Shown piece by piece: positions 1-11,269 of a stretch of 64,000 bases of DNA. The notes below the pieces were generated by a model, which was not told the DNA's origin, did not search any database, and saw nothing but the letters and a program-made list of their open reading frames with translations. This DNA is from Triglochin maritima. Its lineage: Eukaryota > Streptophyta > Magnoliopsida > Alismatales > Juncaginaceae. Each line of letters begins with the position of its first letter. Position 1 is the first letter of the stretch. The stretch is taken from contig OY821777.1 in NCBI GenBank assembly GCA_963682175.1, positions 141,501-205,500 of the forward strand, written 5' to 3'. The position numbers were made by a program, and so were the translations under genes.

Positions 1-201
1 CTTTCGATTTATTACTTCGTTTTTTAAGAGAAAAAAAATCGGTGAAATTTGTGGTTTCTAGTGTTTTCCCTTCGTTTGTGATGGACCTTTTTTTGTTTTC
101 CTGTCATACTTGTATTGATTTTGCTTTTTGGAACTGAAAAAAAGGGGGTTAAAGTTCGCTCTTTTATGGGTTATTTTTTTTCTTCCCTTGAAGGTTTCAC
201 C

Positions 202-269
202 ATGAAAGGAGGCAAAGGCAAGGCGGAGACGACCAGGAAAGCTGACGCAAAGTTGGTGTTTTGATCTCC

Positions 270-300
<31 letters not shown>

Positions 301-1854
301 CTTCTTCTTCTTTTCCTTTGTTAAACGTCAAGCAAGATCTGGTTTTGTGTATCTCACCTGAGATTAACCTTTTTATCTTGATTGATTGATTGATTGATTG
401 ATTGTTAAGGCTTTCGGTGAAGAAGAGGGGTTCGGAGAAGGTTAAGAAGAGGGCCGCGAAGAAGGAGAAGGATCCCAACAAGCCTAAGAGGCCCCCCAGT
501 GCTTTCTTCGTCTTCATGTATGCCCTCTTATTCCTTACTTTTTTCTTCGAATCTGATTATTCTATCTTTTGCGCAGTTTCTGATGTTTGAGATGTGATTG
601 TTGGAATTTTAAGGGAGGAGTTCAGGAAAACCTTCAAAGAGAAGAATCCTAAGAACAAATCTGTTGCTGTTGTAAGTACTTAATCCTGTAGAATCTATCT
701 TGTCTCAAAAAAAATAAAAAAATGTTAGAACTTGGGTTAGTGATTTGTCCAACTCACCCTATCAGGTTGGAAAAGCTGGTGGGGACAAATGGAAGAGCAT
801 GTCTGATGCTGTAAGTTGGTTGCTACTTCTTGTCTATTTGATTGTTAAAACATAACTGAAACACCAAATTGCTGTTTTGATTTAGGTTTAGCTTTGTGAA
901 ATTGACTAGATGTCTTATCTTTGTTGCAGGAGAAGGCCCCCTATGTGGCCAAGGCAGAGAAAAGGAAGGTGGAATACAACAAGAACATGGCTGCTTACAA
1001 CAAGAAGAAGGTAAGGGTTCGTTTGGATATTGATAGTAGAGAATCAATTTTCACTAAAATCTAATTGTAGATTGATTTCAGAGAATCTGATTCTCACTTA
1101 TATTTCACTTGAAGTCAAATTATATTCCAATCCCATCATATATACAAACGAGAGTTGTGTGTAATAACATAATAACAAATTTGATTGATTATCTAAAATT
1201 GTTTGCTACTATAATTAACATATTCGAGACAATAGTTACGAAATCACAATTACCAACTTAAGTGAAAAATAAATAAAAAATTCACATGGCCATATTATGA
1301 ACCAAACACGTTATCAATAAAGTAATTAACAAAAAAAACTTATACTACAATAGTTAAAAGTGTCCAAGTTAAAATAATTGGTGGTATGTTAAAATGTTAA
1401 ATATTTTATGTTGACTAGGGTAATATAGATATTTGTTCCCAAAATCTATGAACAGTATTATGGAATCTTTTTTTTTTAAATTCTGGAGAAGAAAGTTAAA
1501 ATAATTGTGAGAGTACATTTGAAAAGCGAGAATGAGATTTTGGATTTCAGAATTTGAGTGATGTTGTTTAGGTAAAAGTAAGGTACAACTCTGTAAAACT
1601 AGACAATTGTTTCTCGTGATTTTCTTTCTCACGATGATTCACAACACATGACCAGGATGGTGAGAGTGCAGCCGCTGACGATGAAGAGGAGGAGGTTTCT
1701 GACAAGTCAAAGTCTGAAGTCGATGAAGAGAGTGGAGAGGTACAATATTTAGCTTCTTTGTATTTCTTTTGAAAGTGATGTCATCTATTTGATTGTTTCC
1801 TAGACTAATTAACTGAGTAAGTGGGTATTATCGCAGGATGACGACGATGAGTGA
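202..1854 (+). CDS. HMGB: HMGB-type high mobility group box protein (HMGB2/3-like)
   Basis: Small nuclear chromatin protein that bends DNA through one HMG box. Exons by splice signals: 202-251, 410-517, 614-671, 766-810, 930-1010, 1656-1739, 1837-1854; total 444 nt, 147 aa, open throughout. The basic N-terminus (MKGGKGKAETTRKADAKL) leads into the box: DPNKPKRPPSAFFVFM, EEFRKTFKEKNPKNKSVA, VGKAGGDKWKSMSDAEKAPY, then AEKRKVEYNKNMAAYNKKK. The C-terminus is the acidic tail typical of the family, ending EESGEDDDDE. The first junction only works with the donor at 252 (phase 2), which restores the KLSVKK frame; the downstream GT at 256 would give a stop. Plant HMGB2/3 proteins have the same order and about this length. 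Intron 1 holds long CTT and ATTG microsatellites. Family assignment is firm; the exact paralogue is not. Confidence 0.93.
271..404. repeat. CTT and ATTG microsatellites in HMGB intron 1
   Basis: Uninterrupted (CTT)n at about 271-313 and (ATTG)n at 381-404, both within the first intron of the HMGB gene. The ATTG tract ends a few bases before the splice acceptor at 408-409. Confidence 0.95.
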
Positions 1855-2337
1855 TGAAGCAAAAGGAAGAAAGATATATGGATTGGGATGCAATGAATGC
1901 CACACGGTTTAAACACCACAAAGAAAAAGGCATATTCCTTTCCCGTTATTTTCCCTTTTAGCTTATGTGATGATGATGTAGCTACGTGTTTTGATGATTG
2001 TGGTGGTGGTAATTGGTGTCAAGACATCTACTTCTCACCTTAATTGTTGCCATCCTAGTGTTGTACTTAAGAAACAAGATCATTTCTTATTTCTAACGCC
2101 CACCAATACGATCTTCTGTCTTTTTATGATTCATCATTCCTTTGCTTTTTGTACTCCTATTTCAGTGCTATGCCCACATCAAGTCCACCAAAGTGGGGCA
2201 CCTAATCCACTGTTTCTTAGATTTTTTTTTAATTTTTAAATTAGTCTATTTGCACTTGTTATGTTAGGTTTGACATGCTTGTGAAGTTTTAATTCGTAAT
2301 CTAACAGTAATACACACATATTTGCTTTCCTTCAAAC
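1855..2337. other. HMGB 3' flank
   Basis: Presumed 3' UTR and downstream AT-rich DNA of the HMGB gene. A short open frame at 1991-2239 has no recognisable domain and no splice context, so I do not call it a gene. Confidence 0.5.
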
Positions 2338-2520
2338 TTTAGGGCACCCTTAACGGGGGTGCCCCGCCCGGGCGCCTTGGTCGGGCGCCCGGGCGCACCC
2401 CCGTCAACGGGCGGGGCGCCCGTGGGGCGCCCGCCCGGGCGCGTGGCCGGGCTGTGGGCGTCCCGGGCAGACGCCCGGGCGCCCAAGGGAGGGGGACACG
2501 TGTCCCCCTTCGATTGGTTT
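2338..2520. repeat. Extreme GC-rich palindromic island, possible DNA-transposon fragment
   Basis: About 180 bp of almost pure G+C in otherwise AT-rich DNA, made of overlapping short palindromes (GCCCGGGC, GGGCGCCC, GGCGCCC) and ending in GGGGGACACGTGTCCCCC. It starts at TTTAGGGCACCCTTAACGGG. The mix of a GC-rich core followed by an AT-rich arm (2520-2640) resembles one end of some plant miniature DNA transposons, but I could not find a matching inverted terminus or target duplication. The open frame across it is a by-product of low stop-codon density. Confidence 0.45.
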
Positions 2521-3079
2521 TTTTTTTAAATTTATTTAGTTTAGGTTTTGTTATTAATGGATTGGGTATTTGTTATAAATGTGGGGTAATTTTTTTGTAA
2601 GTGATTAAAATTAAGAAATTTCCAGAACCAACAATTTCAAAATATTGTAATCTTTTTTATACAAATTACAAAATGGTAAAATTTGAGCATTAAGAGGATA
2701 AAATGACGACAGAATAGAATGACAACATAGAAGGCAAGGCAAGTGGACACAGACAATGGATTTGCTAGTCCTTTCTTTCCATCTATTTTGGCTTTGTAAA
2801 AGCATCGAAACATGCAAGAAAATAGGATCTTATGGAGTGCGTTTTTACGTTTAACATTTTAGACATTGTGGCATCTTATACTTTCTGGATAGCTATTGTG
2901 CCCATTTATCTATATCACCACATACTTCTGAGTCCACAATTCATCAAAGTTGATGCAACTCAGGTACAAACATTTATATGTAAATATGTCGTAAGGGATT
3001 AAATGCAAAATTTAAGAAATGTACCCTATTTTAGCTGTCAAACTGCATGATAAAACTAAACATATTATGCTTTCAGAAA
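2521..3079. other. AT-rich stretch with no gene seen
   Basis: No exon with helicase motifs is visible here on either strand. This is where the C-terminal helicase domain exons of the neighbouring FANCJ-like gene would be expected, since the HMGB gene follows immediately. Confidence 0.5.
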
Positions 3080-3674
3080 AGGAGTACGACACAAAGGAAA
3101 TCATAAGTGGAATGTCAATAGATTGCCATTTCAAACTGGTTGTGTAACTTACCCAGATGAGAGCACTATAGAAAGAGCATGGTTTGCAATATCTCTGAAA
3201 ATTATAGCAGGATTTAAGCACCATAAGCTGAATAGGTGGGTCCTACCACTACCATCATTTTCTGCTTGCCAAACAAATGAAGTGCACATTCTTTATTTTG
3301 TACAGTTATCAGTAAAATATTCTGTTAAAAAGGAACAAAAAGTGTTACTTACTAGAATCTCTTTTAACATACCGCTGCAATGCAAGTTGGTAATCAAGTG
3401 CATTACAGCCACCGTCAGCGAAAAGGAAGCAAAGTGAAGAAAACAATCCTGCATGCAGGTTAGATGTAAGATGCATAACACTGCATGAAGGTGAAAGCTA
3501 AAGAGACTAAATCAGGAGAAGAATTAGCAGTCCTTCCAATGTTAGTGCCGAAATGCCACATAGATAAACCCCATCAGATTCTGCATCTGAAGCAGCTTTA
3601 ATTGCCTTTGAAGTTTGAAATTTACTTTACATTAGAATAGGTTGATTGTGAATGAAAACCAAGAAAGTAATAAG

Positions 3675-3884
3675 TGTTGAAACACAAATTTTGGAAGAAG
3701 TATTTGAGAAAAACAGATATCAATCTCTTTTAATTGTTAGAGATTGATCATGATGTATTTATATCAAGTGGTAGGATTACAAAATTACATTTGAGCAGTA
3801 TGAGATTAATAAAATACAGAGAAGAAATGTATGTAGACTAGAAGGAAGGCCTAGTACATTGGGCTTTATATGGATGTTCTAATA
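3675..3884 (-). repeat. 3' LTR of the Copia element
   Basis: 210-bp terminal repeat, about 99 percent identical to 8142-8351 (differences seen near the outer end and at the ATGAGATTAA/ATGGGATTAA position). A polypurine tract lies directly inside it. Confidence 0.93.
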
Positions 3885-6800
3885 TCCCCCCTCTAGCTAA
3901 CAGGGACTGGGCGAACCGTGAGTTTGGAACGAAGGAGGTTAAACTGAGATGAGCGTAGTGCTTTTGTAAAAACATCCGCAGTTTGGTCTTTGCTAGAGAT
4001 AAAACGGGCATGGTGCAGGGAAGGTGAAGGTCGTGAAGTAGTTGCTGGATCCATATGACCTCTGCTGTGGCATGGGATAAGCTTTTGTATTCTGCCTCGA
4101 TGCTTGATTTTGCTACTGTGGGTTGTTTTTTTGATTTCCAGGAAACCAGATTGTGTCCAAGATAGATGCAAAAGCCAGAAGTAGAGCGCCGATCATCCGA
4201 GTCCCCAGCCCAATCTGCATCAGAAAATGCAGACAAGTGGCTTAAAGTTGTGGGAGGAGATCTAACAAAATTCAAACCATGATTGATTGTTTGTTTTAGA
4301 TATCGTAGGATTCTTTTTACAGTAGTCCAGTGATCATTATTCGGATTGTGCATATATTGACAGACATGATTTACGGAGTACGTTATGTCGGGTCTGGTTA
4401 GAGTTATGTATTGGAGAGCACCGAAAATGCTTCAATAGAGGAAAATATCATGCATGGGTGAGCCAGTGTAACATGATAATTTGATTGAAGGACAGGAGGG
4501 AGTGGTGATTGGTTTGGTGTTGTGCATGTTGGTTTTAATTAATAAGTCTGAAATGTATTTTTGTTGGTTAAAAAACATGCCAGTAGGTGTTTTATGTGCT
4601 TCTATTCCTAAAAAATAGTGAATAAGGCATAGATCTTTTAAAGAAAATGTAGAGTTAAGGGTTGAAACAACCTGAGAAATGAGTTGCGGGGAACTTCCTG
4701 TGAGGAGAATATCATCTACGTAGACGAGGATAATCAGAATGTGTTTACCTGTATTCAAAACAAACATAGAGGTGTCAGATAGACTTGGTCGGAAGCCAAG
4801 CTGAGTGAGCTTGGTTGATAATTTGTGGAACCAAGCTTGAGGGGCATGTTTAAGGCCGTAGATGGCTTTCTGGAGTCGACAAACATGATGTGGAAAACTT
4901 GGGTTAATATACCCCTGAGGTTGAGTCATATAGAATTCCTCTTGGAGATCACCATTTAGAAAGGCATTGTTCACATCAAGTTGCCTAATAGGCCAGTTTT
5001 TAGAAATAGCAAGAGAAAGAACTACTCGAATAGCGACTGGTTTCACAACAGGGCTGAAAGTTTCATCATAGTCAACTCCAGCTTCTTGGTGAAACCCTTT
5101 AGCAACAAGACGTGCTTTGTGTTTTAAAACAGAGCCATCAGGATTACGCTTGATTCGGTATACCCATTTACAACCAACCAAATTTTTAACTGAGGAGACG
5201 GGAACAAGAGTCCAAGTATTGTTTGAGATTAGTGCATTATATTCATCATCCATAGCCGCCCGCAACTTATTGTTTTTGACAGCAGTAGAGAAATTTGAAG
5301 GAGGTGTGTCTGAAAGAGTGGAGTGAGGAGGTGGATATTTGGTAGTATTGAAGGTTTTAAAACCAGGGAATTCTTTGGGTTTTCGGGTCTGATCTTTTGT
5401 TCTAGTGGTCATGGGGTGAGATATGGTTGTAGTATCATGTATATTGGAGGTTAGTGGAGAACAAGTGACAGGAGGATTTACTGGTGGTGTTGGTGGAGTG
5501 TTTTCTTGGATTGGTGAGGATTGTGTGTTTTGAAAGCTGGGAGAGGGTGCTGTCAAAAGATGATGTGGGGATGCTATGTCAGGTATATGAGGCTGGGGTA
5601 TAGCAGACATATAATTACGACTACCAGGTACCTCAACAGTGATAGTAGACGTGATCTTAGCATAAGGGAAAGATCTTTCATCAAATACTACATGACGGGC
5701 AATATATGCTTTAGAATTTTCTAAATCATAACACTTGTACCCTTTGTGATTGACACTGTAGCCTAAAAACACACAAGCAGTAGATCGAGCTTGAAGTTTA
5801 TTGGCCATGTAGGGACGTAAATAGGGAAAACATGTACATCCAAAAACTTTTAAAATAGAATAATCAGGAGGTTTTTGAAAGAGTTTTTCATAAGGACAAA
5901 TGTTGTTAAGTGTGGGAGTAGGGAGTCTGTTGATTAAAAAAACAGATGAAAGTAAGGCATCATCCCAAAATCGATTAGGAACACTAGAGTGCTTAAGCAA
6001 GGAAAGACCAGTATCAACAATGTGACGATGTTTGCGTTCAATTGTGCCATTTTGTTCATGTGTGTGTGGACAACTTATACGATGACTGATGCCATTTTCA
6101 GAAAGATATCGAGAAACATTACAAAATTCACCACCCCAATCACTTTGAAAGCATTTAATTTTGCAAGAGAAACTATTTTCAACTTCAAGTTTAAAACGTT
6201 GAAAGACAGATAATACTTCAGATTTACAAGTAATGGGAAAAATCCAAGTATAACAGGAAAAATCATCTAAGAAACTGATATAATAGCATTTACCAGTAGA
6301 AGAAATAGTAGGTGAAGGTCCCCAAACATCAGCATGTATTATTTGAAGAGGAGCAATAGTTTGTGTAGTAGAATTAGCAAATGGAAGTTTAATGTTCTTT
6401 ATTTGAGGGCAAGTATGACATGTATGTAAAGTTTTAGAGCCTGAAACTGGCAAACCGTAACGATGAAGAATGGTGTGAACAACTCGTGAAGAGGGATGTC
6501 CCAGCCGTTGATGCCAGATGATGACAGGAGCTCTTTCACCAAGAAATACCAGCTTGCGAGGAGGAAGATCAGAGAACTGAAGCTGATATAAGCCATGCTT
6601 AAGTTGGCCTCTGAGGAGGACCTGCCCCGAGGATAGATCCTTGACAAGACAATAAGTAGGAAAGAACTCAAAGTAAACGTTATTATCAGCAGTGAACTTA
6701 GCTGCGCTTAATAATTTTCGTGTAACAATAGGGACATAAAAAACGTTATGCATGCGTAAAGGTTTGAAGGAAGAGGGAAAGGTGAAAGATCATGTACGAA

Positions 6801-7835
6801 GGATGGGCAAACCTGTGCCATTTGCGGTTTGAATGACATCCGATCCAAGATACTCTTGCGAGTCGTGGAAACCACCAGTATCATTTGTCAGATGATGAGT
6901 TGCGCCCGAGTCAGGGTACCAAGCATCATTGACGTCATGACAGGTAGAAGCCACATTAGCAGAGGTTAGGAGTAAATTGGATGGTAGGATCAAACCGCTT
7001 ATAGCATTGAAGGGCTGAATGACCCTGTTTGGTACAGATCTGACATTGTATTCGCGGTCGGTTGCTGGAGTTGTTGTTGTTGCGGAAGCAGGAGTTGTTG
7101 CGACCGGAGTTGTTGCGGTAGTTGGGACGGTTATTGGGACGACCGGAGTTGTTGCGAGAGTTGTCTGATGCTTTAGTTGTTGTGTTAACAGTAGGATCCG
7201 GAGTGTGATGTTTCTCAAGGCGAGTTTCTTGGCAAAGGAGCATGCTATGGAGATCCTCAATGGAGAGAGGGTCCTGTCGGGTGGTGATAGAGGTGACAAA
7301 GGACTCATATTCACGACCGAGGCCGGAGAGTACATGCAGAACGAGATCAGCATCAGAGACGGGGCTGGCGACGACGGTGAGCTTGTCAGAGATGGATTTC
7401 ATTTGTTGAAGGTAGTCGGTGATGGAGGAGCCACCTTTCTTGGCGGTTTGGAGCTGAAGGCGGAGCTGTAGGGAGAAGTTGATCTTGTTTCCACCAAAAG
7501 TTGAAGGTTGGGTTGATGGTGGTGGAAGGACTGGTAGATGATGTGGTCGGTGCCGGTTGCAAGGAAGGGGAAGGACATGGGAGTGAGCCGTCAAGGTAGC
7601 CAAAAAGATCGTGTCCACGAATGAGGGGAACGATCTGAGAACGCCAAAGAAGGTAGTTGTCGCGATCCAGGCGAATATGCACGGATAAAGAGGGGTTGGA
7701 GGGGATGGTTAGCGAGGGTGTGCTACCAGAGATTTCTTGTTCAGTAGAGGTGGAGGATGTGGATGGTGCCATGATGGGTGGTCGACGAGAACAAGAGGTT
7801 GTCGTCGGTGAAGGAATCACCAATTTTTGCGGCAA
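3838..7835 (-). pseudogene. Copia gag-pol polyprotein, frameshifted
   Basis: Gag starts near 7835 (MPQKLVIPSPTTTS; RLDRDNYLLWRSQI is typical Copia gag) and continues in a second frame (7618-6956) to a CCHC knuckle CQICTKQGHSALQC. The protease DSGATHH is in a third frame (7353-6790). Integrase and reverse transcriptase occupy 6753-4432: HQRLGHPSS, then D, D and E in ADVWGPS, SDWGGEF and GTIERKHR, then CKWVYRIKRNPDG and the catalytic YVDDILL. RNase H ([27 protein letters not shown]) is at 4353-3838, with ADVFTKAL in yet another frame. At least five frame breaks or stops separate these blocks, so this copy cannot make its own polyprotein even though the LTRs are nearly identical. Confidence 0.9.
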
Positions 7836-8141
7836 GGAAGAGGATAAAATGAAGAGATGAGTAGGGTTTCTTGGTTTTGTTGGGTGACGGAGAGGATTTG
7901 GACCGTTGGATGCAGGGTTTTGAGGAATGGAAGGGGAGGATGGTGTGCTTTCTTGGAGAAGACGTGGATCGTTGGATTTGTGTGTGTTTCTTGTGAGCGG
8001 GTAGGATTGTGATCCGTGGGAGAGAGGATGGGCGAATCAGCGAAGAGGACGAGGATGGGCCTAGCGGGCTTATTTTCTGTTAGTGGGTTGGGAGGTGGGG
8101 AGAAGAAGTGGGCTGTTAGGCCAGAGTGGCTCTTGATACCA

Positions 8142-8351
8142 TGTTGAAACACAAATCTTGGAAGAAGTATTTGAGAAAAACAGATATCAATCTCTTTTAA
8201 TTGTTAGAGATTGATCATGATGTATTTATATCAAGTGGTAGGATTACAAAATTACATTTGAGCAGTATGGGATTAATAAAATACAGAGAAGAAATGTATG
8301 TAGACTAGAAGGAAGGCCTAGTACATTGGGCTTTATATGGATGTTCTAATA
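8142..8351 (-). repeat. 5' LTR of the Copia element
   Basis: Partner of 3675-3884. Directly inside it lies the tRNA-Met primer binding site at 8126-8141. Confidence 0.93.
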
Positions 8352-9600
8352 ACAAGTAACATAGATCCCTGCAGCATACCTTTGTCGCACATTCCCTCAA
8401 GGCAGGAAAAATATTGTGGAGATATACCAGCCTCCTGAAGTTCTTGTATTGCTTTATCACCTGTCCAGCTGAAACAAATTTCGAGTGAAAGCATAAGAGG
8501 TTATGTAGGACTTCCAAGTTCTGTGAAACTTTAGAAATTTAATTAACTAACCAAGTACAGAAATGCTCAAACCCAGATTGTCCTGTCTATGGTTGATCCA
8601 GTCAATAATGCCCTGGCAGAATGTTTTTGGTTACTTCACACAAGTTTGGAAGATACTTGTATGGGTTGGGGAAAAGTGAAAAACAATACCTGTATCATTT
8701 TGTGTAAAGGCTGATATATCGTTGCAACACTTTCAACCAAGCAGAGCTGTCCCAGTTCCATTTGAAGAGCTTTCGCAGGTGAAGTAAGAGCATTAAAAAA
8801 TAAACCATCATAGAAAAGCTTGATATATATGTAGAATTAATAATTACAATTGTATTTGTTGCACTTGACTTACCATAAAGAACCTCCTCCTCAGCATCAA
8901 AACTGCCAGCTTCTCTTGCCAAATCTTCTACGTTGCTGCAGGATAACAAAAATGATCAAGATTGACAGTAGTAGGACACTTTTTACCATTTTACTGGAAC
9001 TCGAAAATTAACACTTGAAAGTTGAAAGTCCTAATTATAGTTATGCAAGCCTGCAAAGGAGGACATATTTCGTGCTTGAAATAAGACTGGAAGTTATACT
9101 TCCATGAGTAAGCTACAACATATTTTGAAACAAAGTTGAGGTGCTAAGAATTTGCACATAGGAACACTAAAATATTAGATATCCACCTATAGACCAAAAC
9201 ATTATCCAATAGTACTGACTTACTGGGCCAAGTCAAGAATTAGAATGGATCCTTTGATATCAATATCCATTGCTCTCCGAATTACAATTTACAGGGTTTA
9301 TGACATAGCTATATGGGCAGAAAACCAGATCTGCTTCAGCTGCCAAAGTTTGTGCAGCAAAGTATGAACAACCTACAAGAAGAAAAATCAACAATGAGAA
9401 TTTCAAAGATTAAGAAGAATTTTTTTTAAGCAAAAGTAAAAGTTGATGGACGAAACCTTTTACTGATTGCCCAACTTTCACAAGATCTTCGATATCATGA
9501 GCTTCATAGCAACCGACTTTCTGAAGGGAAGGATGACTCTTCACTTTATTTGCATTTCTGTTCAATTTTAGTAACCTAAAGTTACAGCTAAGCTTCTTGT

Positions 9601-9625
9601 CCCCCCCCCCCCCCCCCCCCCCCCC
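9601..9625. repeat. Poly-C tract (25 C)
   Basis: A run of 25 cytosines in an intron of the FANCJ-like pseudogene. It is the first of three C/G homopolymers of 25 or more in this window; exact length is likely unreliable in any assembly. Confidence 0.9.
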
Positions 9626-10137
9626 ATTGTATATAATTAAGTAAAACGTTTGTACTACAACAAGAGCAGAAAAATGAAAGACAGTCTCACTTGAATTCAG
9701 GGCAACCTCCTCCTTCATCCTTCAACAGTAATTTACTGGTGGAAAAGGAACATGTCAAAAAACACAAAAAAGGAAACAAGTAGACAGAAAGAGTAGCAAA
9801 TTATCGCTCATTGTCTGAATTGATCACTTCAGAATATATATATGAAGATCTCGGGACTAACCACTCTTCGTCAATGGTTTCTTTTGAGCAAATGTGTTTG
9901 TTTGTGCAGTAGTGCTTCCGTGATGCCTGGGTGAGTTCAAACCAAAAAACCATGATAAGTGGGATAAAGATCATAAGCATATGAGATTGTGTGTTAGAAG
10001 CAAAAGTAAAGTAATATATTGATGGGGAGTTGGATGTGATGATTCCACATATGAATTAGAAATTAAAGCAAGTTGAATATGTTGTAGGCGTAGGGTGATG
10101 AGGTTGAATAAAGCGAAAATGGTACAAAAGAATAGTA

Positions 10138-10176
10138 CAGTACAGTATAGTATAGTATAGTATAGTATAGTATAGA
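10138..10176. repeat. TATAG pentanucleotide microsatellite
   Basis: Seven or so tandem TATAG units, preceded by TACAG variants, just past the splice donor of the second exon of the FANCJ-like gene. Confidence 0.9.
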
Positions 10177-10769
10177 GGAAGAGAAGCACGAGAATAGCCA
10201 TAGGGACCCGATAGGATGTCTTGCGATACTCTCGGATGAGTTGGGTGATCTGAGCATGCGTCCTCCTAGAAGAAAAAATGCAATTGAATCAATCAGGGAA
10301 ACATCATCACCTCACCAGACAGAAGCAAAAAGGAAACTAACTAACTAACTAACTAACGAGGCATAGTAAATGGTTGGTCTGGACTGCTTCCTGCGAGCCC
10401 TACCACTCACACTACCACGCCCGGATGGGTTGTTGTTGGTTTCGGGTTGGGGCGGCGCCGCGGCAGAATGAATCCGTCGCCGCCACCGAGGAGAGGAGAG
10501 GGTGGTGGTGGAGTGTAAGAATGGTAGTGGTGGTGCTTCCATGCTAGGGTGGAGCAGAGGAGAGAGAGGGTCTTGCCGGTGCCGGCGGGGGATTCGAGGA
10601 GGGCGTGGAGGGCGTGTGAGTGACCTTGACCTTGTGTTCGAGTGCGGTTGAGGGTGGTGATGAGTCGTCCCATCAACGCCAACTGCGATCCATACGGCTT
10701 GTACGGGAAACGCACGCTGATGCCCCCGATCTTGTAACCATCCTCCTCCTCCTCCCTTTCCAACTCCAT

Positions 10770-11269
10770 CGCCTTCTTTGGATTTGGATTCCAATTCCAA
10801 TTCCAATTCCAATTCCAAACCAAACACACAAGTAGGTAAGGATGGGGGTAATTAAATATCAAGTTGGCGCCAACAAGTGTAACAACTTCGTGTTATATTC
10901 ATCAGCAAGATGTACGCACGACAACCAACAAAGGAACAAATACGCACTCATTTGCTTACTTGATAGTACCTTGTTATTCAAATAACCAAGATAGGGATTA
11001 GGAACCAAATTGCAGCTTTAGGTTTCATTCACAATAGAGTAAAAAAAATGTAAGAAGATCAAGTTGTTTTGAGCCCTCCGATGGACTGTATACACCAAAC
11101 CTGATTCGCTTTTACCAGGTTTTAATGCAATTTGTTCAATGATGGTTACATTTGTACATTAATCCTTACTAGTTCCCTGTATCTGTTAATTACTTCTATG
11201 CATCTATACCTCTACTATGGTTAACGTATATCCCGTTGGAAGAGTAAGAGGCTTGCCACTTCCAACAAG
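10770..11269. other. Spacer between FANCJ-like 5' end and MLH3 3' end
   Basis: Both genes run leftwards, so this holds the former FANCJ promoter and the MLH3 3' UTR. A CCAATT hexanucleotide repeat (about 10788-10815) sits just upstream of the FANCJ start. No other gene seen. Confidence 0.5.

Larger units (their letters stand above)
3675..8351 (-). mobile_element. Full-length Ty1/Copia LTR retrotransposon, coding frame broken
   Basis: Two 210-bp LTRs (3675-3884 and 8142-8351) with two mismatches by eye. The element reads right to left. Next to the right LTR is a primer binding site for initiator Met tRNA (8126-8141, TGGTATCAAGAGCCAC on the minus strand), and next to the left LTR a purine tract (about 3885-3895). 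Flanks are ATAAG (3670-3674) and ACAAG (8352-8356), a probable 5-bp target duplication with one change. Order gag, protease, integrase, reverse transcriptase, RNase H marks it as Copia; the short LTRs and 4.7 kb size fit the Ale/Retrofit-like group (inference). It lies in an intron of the FANCJ-like gene, same orientation. In sense orientation the LTR appears to begin TATTAG rather than the usual TG. Confidence 0.93.
3080..10769 (-). pseudogene. FANCJ: Truncated, frame-broken FANCJ/BRIP1-like Rad3-family DNA helicase
   Basis: FANCJ is a superfamily 2 DNA helicase of the XPD/Rad3 family acting in crosslink repair and crossover control. The start (10769) opens a first exon to about 10420 with Walker A ESPAGTGKTLSLLCSTLAW. 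Later exons, in order: RTHAQITQLIREYRKTSYRVPMAIL (10190-10265), ASRKHYCTNKHICSKETIDEEW (9862-9926), KLLLKDEGGGCPEFK (about 9690-9737), CYEAHDIEDLVKVGQSVKG (about 9450-9520), the Walker B exon (9224-9373), NVEDLAREAGSFDAEEEVLYG (about 8876-8937), three more to 8373, then past a Copia element AIKAASDAESDGVYLCGISAL (about 3535-3600), LDYQLALQRYVKRDS (about 3354-3425) and SLWCLNPAIIFRDIANHAL (about 3158-3235). Defects: 7-bp insertion at 9283-9289, DEAH reading DLAH, a degenerate exon near 3080-3120, and no second helicase domain before HMGB. A repair-defective fossil, or partial duplicate of an intact copy elsewhere. Confidence 0.88.

Noticed and set aside
1011..1655. Possible MITE in HMGB intron 5 (GTTCGTTTGGATATTGA near the start, CCAAACACG inside)
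   Set aside because: No clear inverted termini or target duplication could be paired by eye.
2301..2486. 61-codon Gly/Pro/Arg-rich open frame
   Set aside because: Exists only because the GC island has few stop codons; no splice or family support.
10345..10827. 160-codon open frame on the minus strand over the FANCJ first exon
   Set aside because: Alternative frame of the exon that carries Walker A in the adjacent frame; composition is His/Pro/Arg noise.
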